From Chara braunii (lineage: Eukaryota > Streptophyta > Charophyceae > Charales > Characeae): a DNA stretch of 27,791 bases. Each line of letters begins with the position of its first letter. The first letter of the stretch is position 1. Shown in pieces: positions 27,758-27,791 of the stretch. The stretch is taken from contig BFEA01000076.1 of NCBI GenBank assembly GCA_003427395.1, positions 3,127,140-3,154,930 on the forward strand. The letters are read 5' to 3'. Both the position numbers and the translations under genes were made by a program. The notes beneath the pieces were generated by a model. That model worked only from the letters and a program-made list of their open reading frames with translations. It did no database searches and was not told the DNA's origin.

Positions 27758-27791
27758 ATAGTAACAATAATAATAATAATAATAATAATAA
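27757..27791 (+). repeat. (AAT)n microsatellite at the right flank
   Basis: AATAGTAACAATAATAAT directly after the LTR end, running off the window. Confidence 0.95.

Overview
The window looks like repeat-rich nuclear DNA from a eukaryote, most likely the plant lineage (a charophyte alga, bryophyte or other streptophyte). This rests on a chromodomain Ty3/gypsy element primed by initiator-methionine tRNA, a LINE fragment with a plant-style zf-RVT finger, and AAT, CTT and CT microsatellites. I cannot name the species. I found no convincing host gene, tRNA, rRNA or CRISPR array. Everything recognisable is a transposable element, a tandem repeat or a hairpin-forming repeat.

Layout. 1-705: AT-rich DNA with a 52-nt-arm inverted repeat and a short direct repeat. 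706-1862: the 3' end of a LINE on the minus strand, with the poly(A) tail seen as plus-strand poly(T). 1842-2032: a short palindromic-repeat segment between 12-bp direct repeats. About 2033-4024: a broken Ty3/gypsy pol (RT tail, RNase H, integrase) on the plus strand, with its RT end scrambled by small duplications. 4025-5225: two tandem modules built around a 26-bp minisatellite. 5151-7800: non-coding DNA dense in hairpins, including two diverged copies of a ~0.6-kb sequence 1.44 kb apart. 8352-8535: CTT-rich microsatellite. 8545-11285: about 30 copies of a 91-bp satellite in two subfamilies. 11505-12625: about 21 copies of a 53-bp minisatellite. 12626-14290: no gene seen. 14290-16010: diverged hairpin repeats enclosing nine copies of a 71-bp repeat. 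16020-18340: no gene, with an LTR-like scrap and an AAT tract.

18405-27757 is one nearly complete LTR retrotransposon on the minus strand, set in AAT-repeat DNA. It has two LTRs of ~1.04 and ~1.10 kb, a tRNA-iMet primer binding site directly against the 5' LTR, a 407-bp tandem duplication covering the gag start, gag with a CCHC knuckle, then protease, RT, RNase H, integrase and a chromodomain, and a polypurine tract against the 3' LTR. Stops, frameshifts and loss of the first RNase H aspartate make it non-autonomous.

The signals least explained by ordinary annotation are hairpins that keep their position while stem sequences change in compensating ways, at 5.2-7.2 kb and 14.3-16.0 kb. The second set looks architecturally related to the 91-bp satellite. 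No computation was run: all identities, counts and pairings are hand readings.
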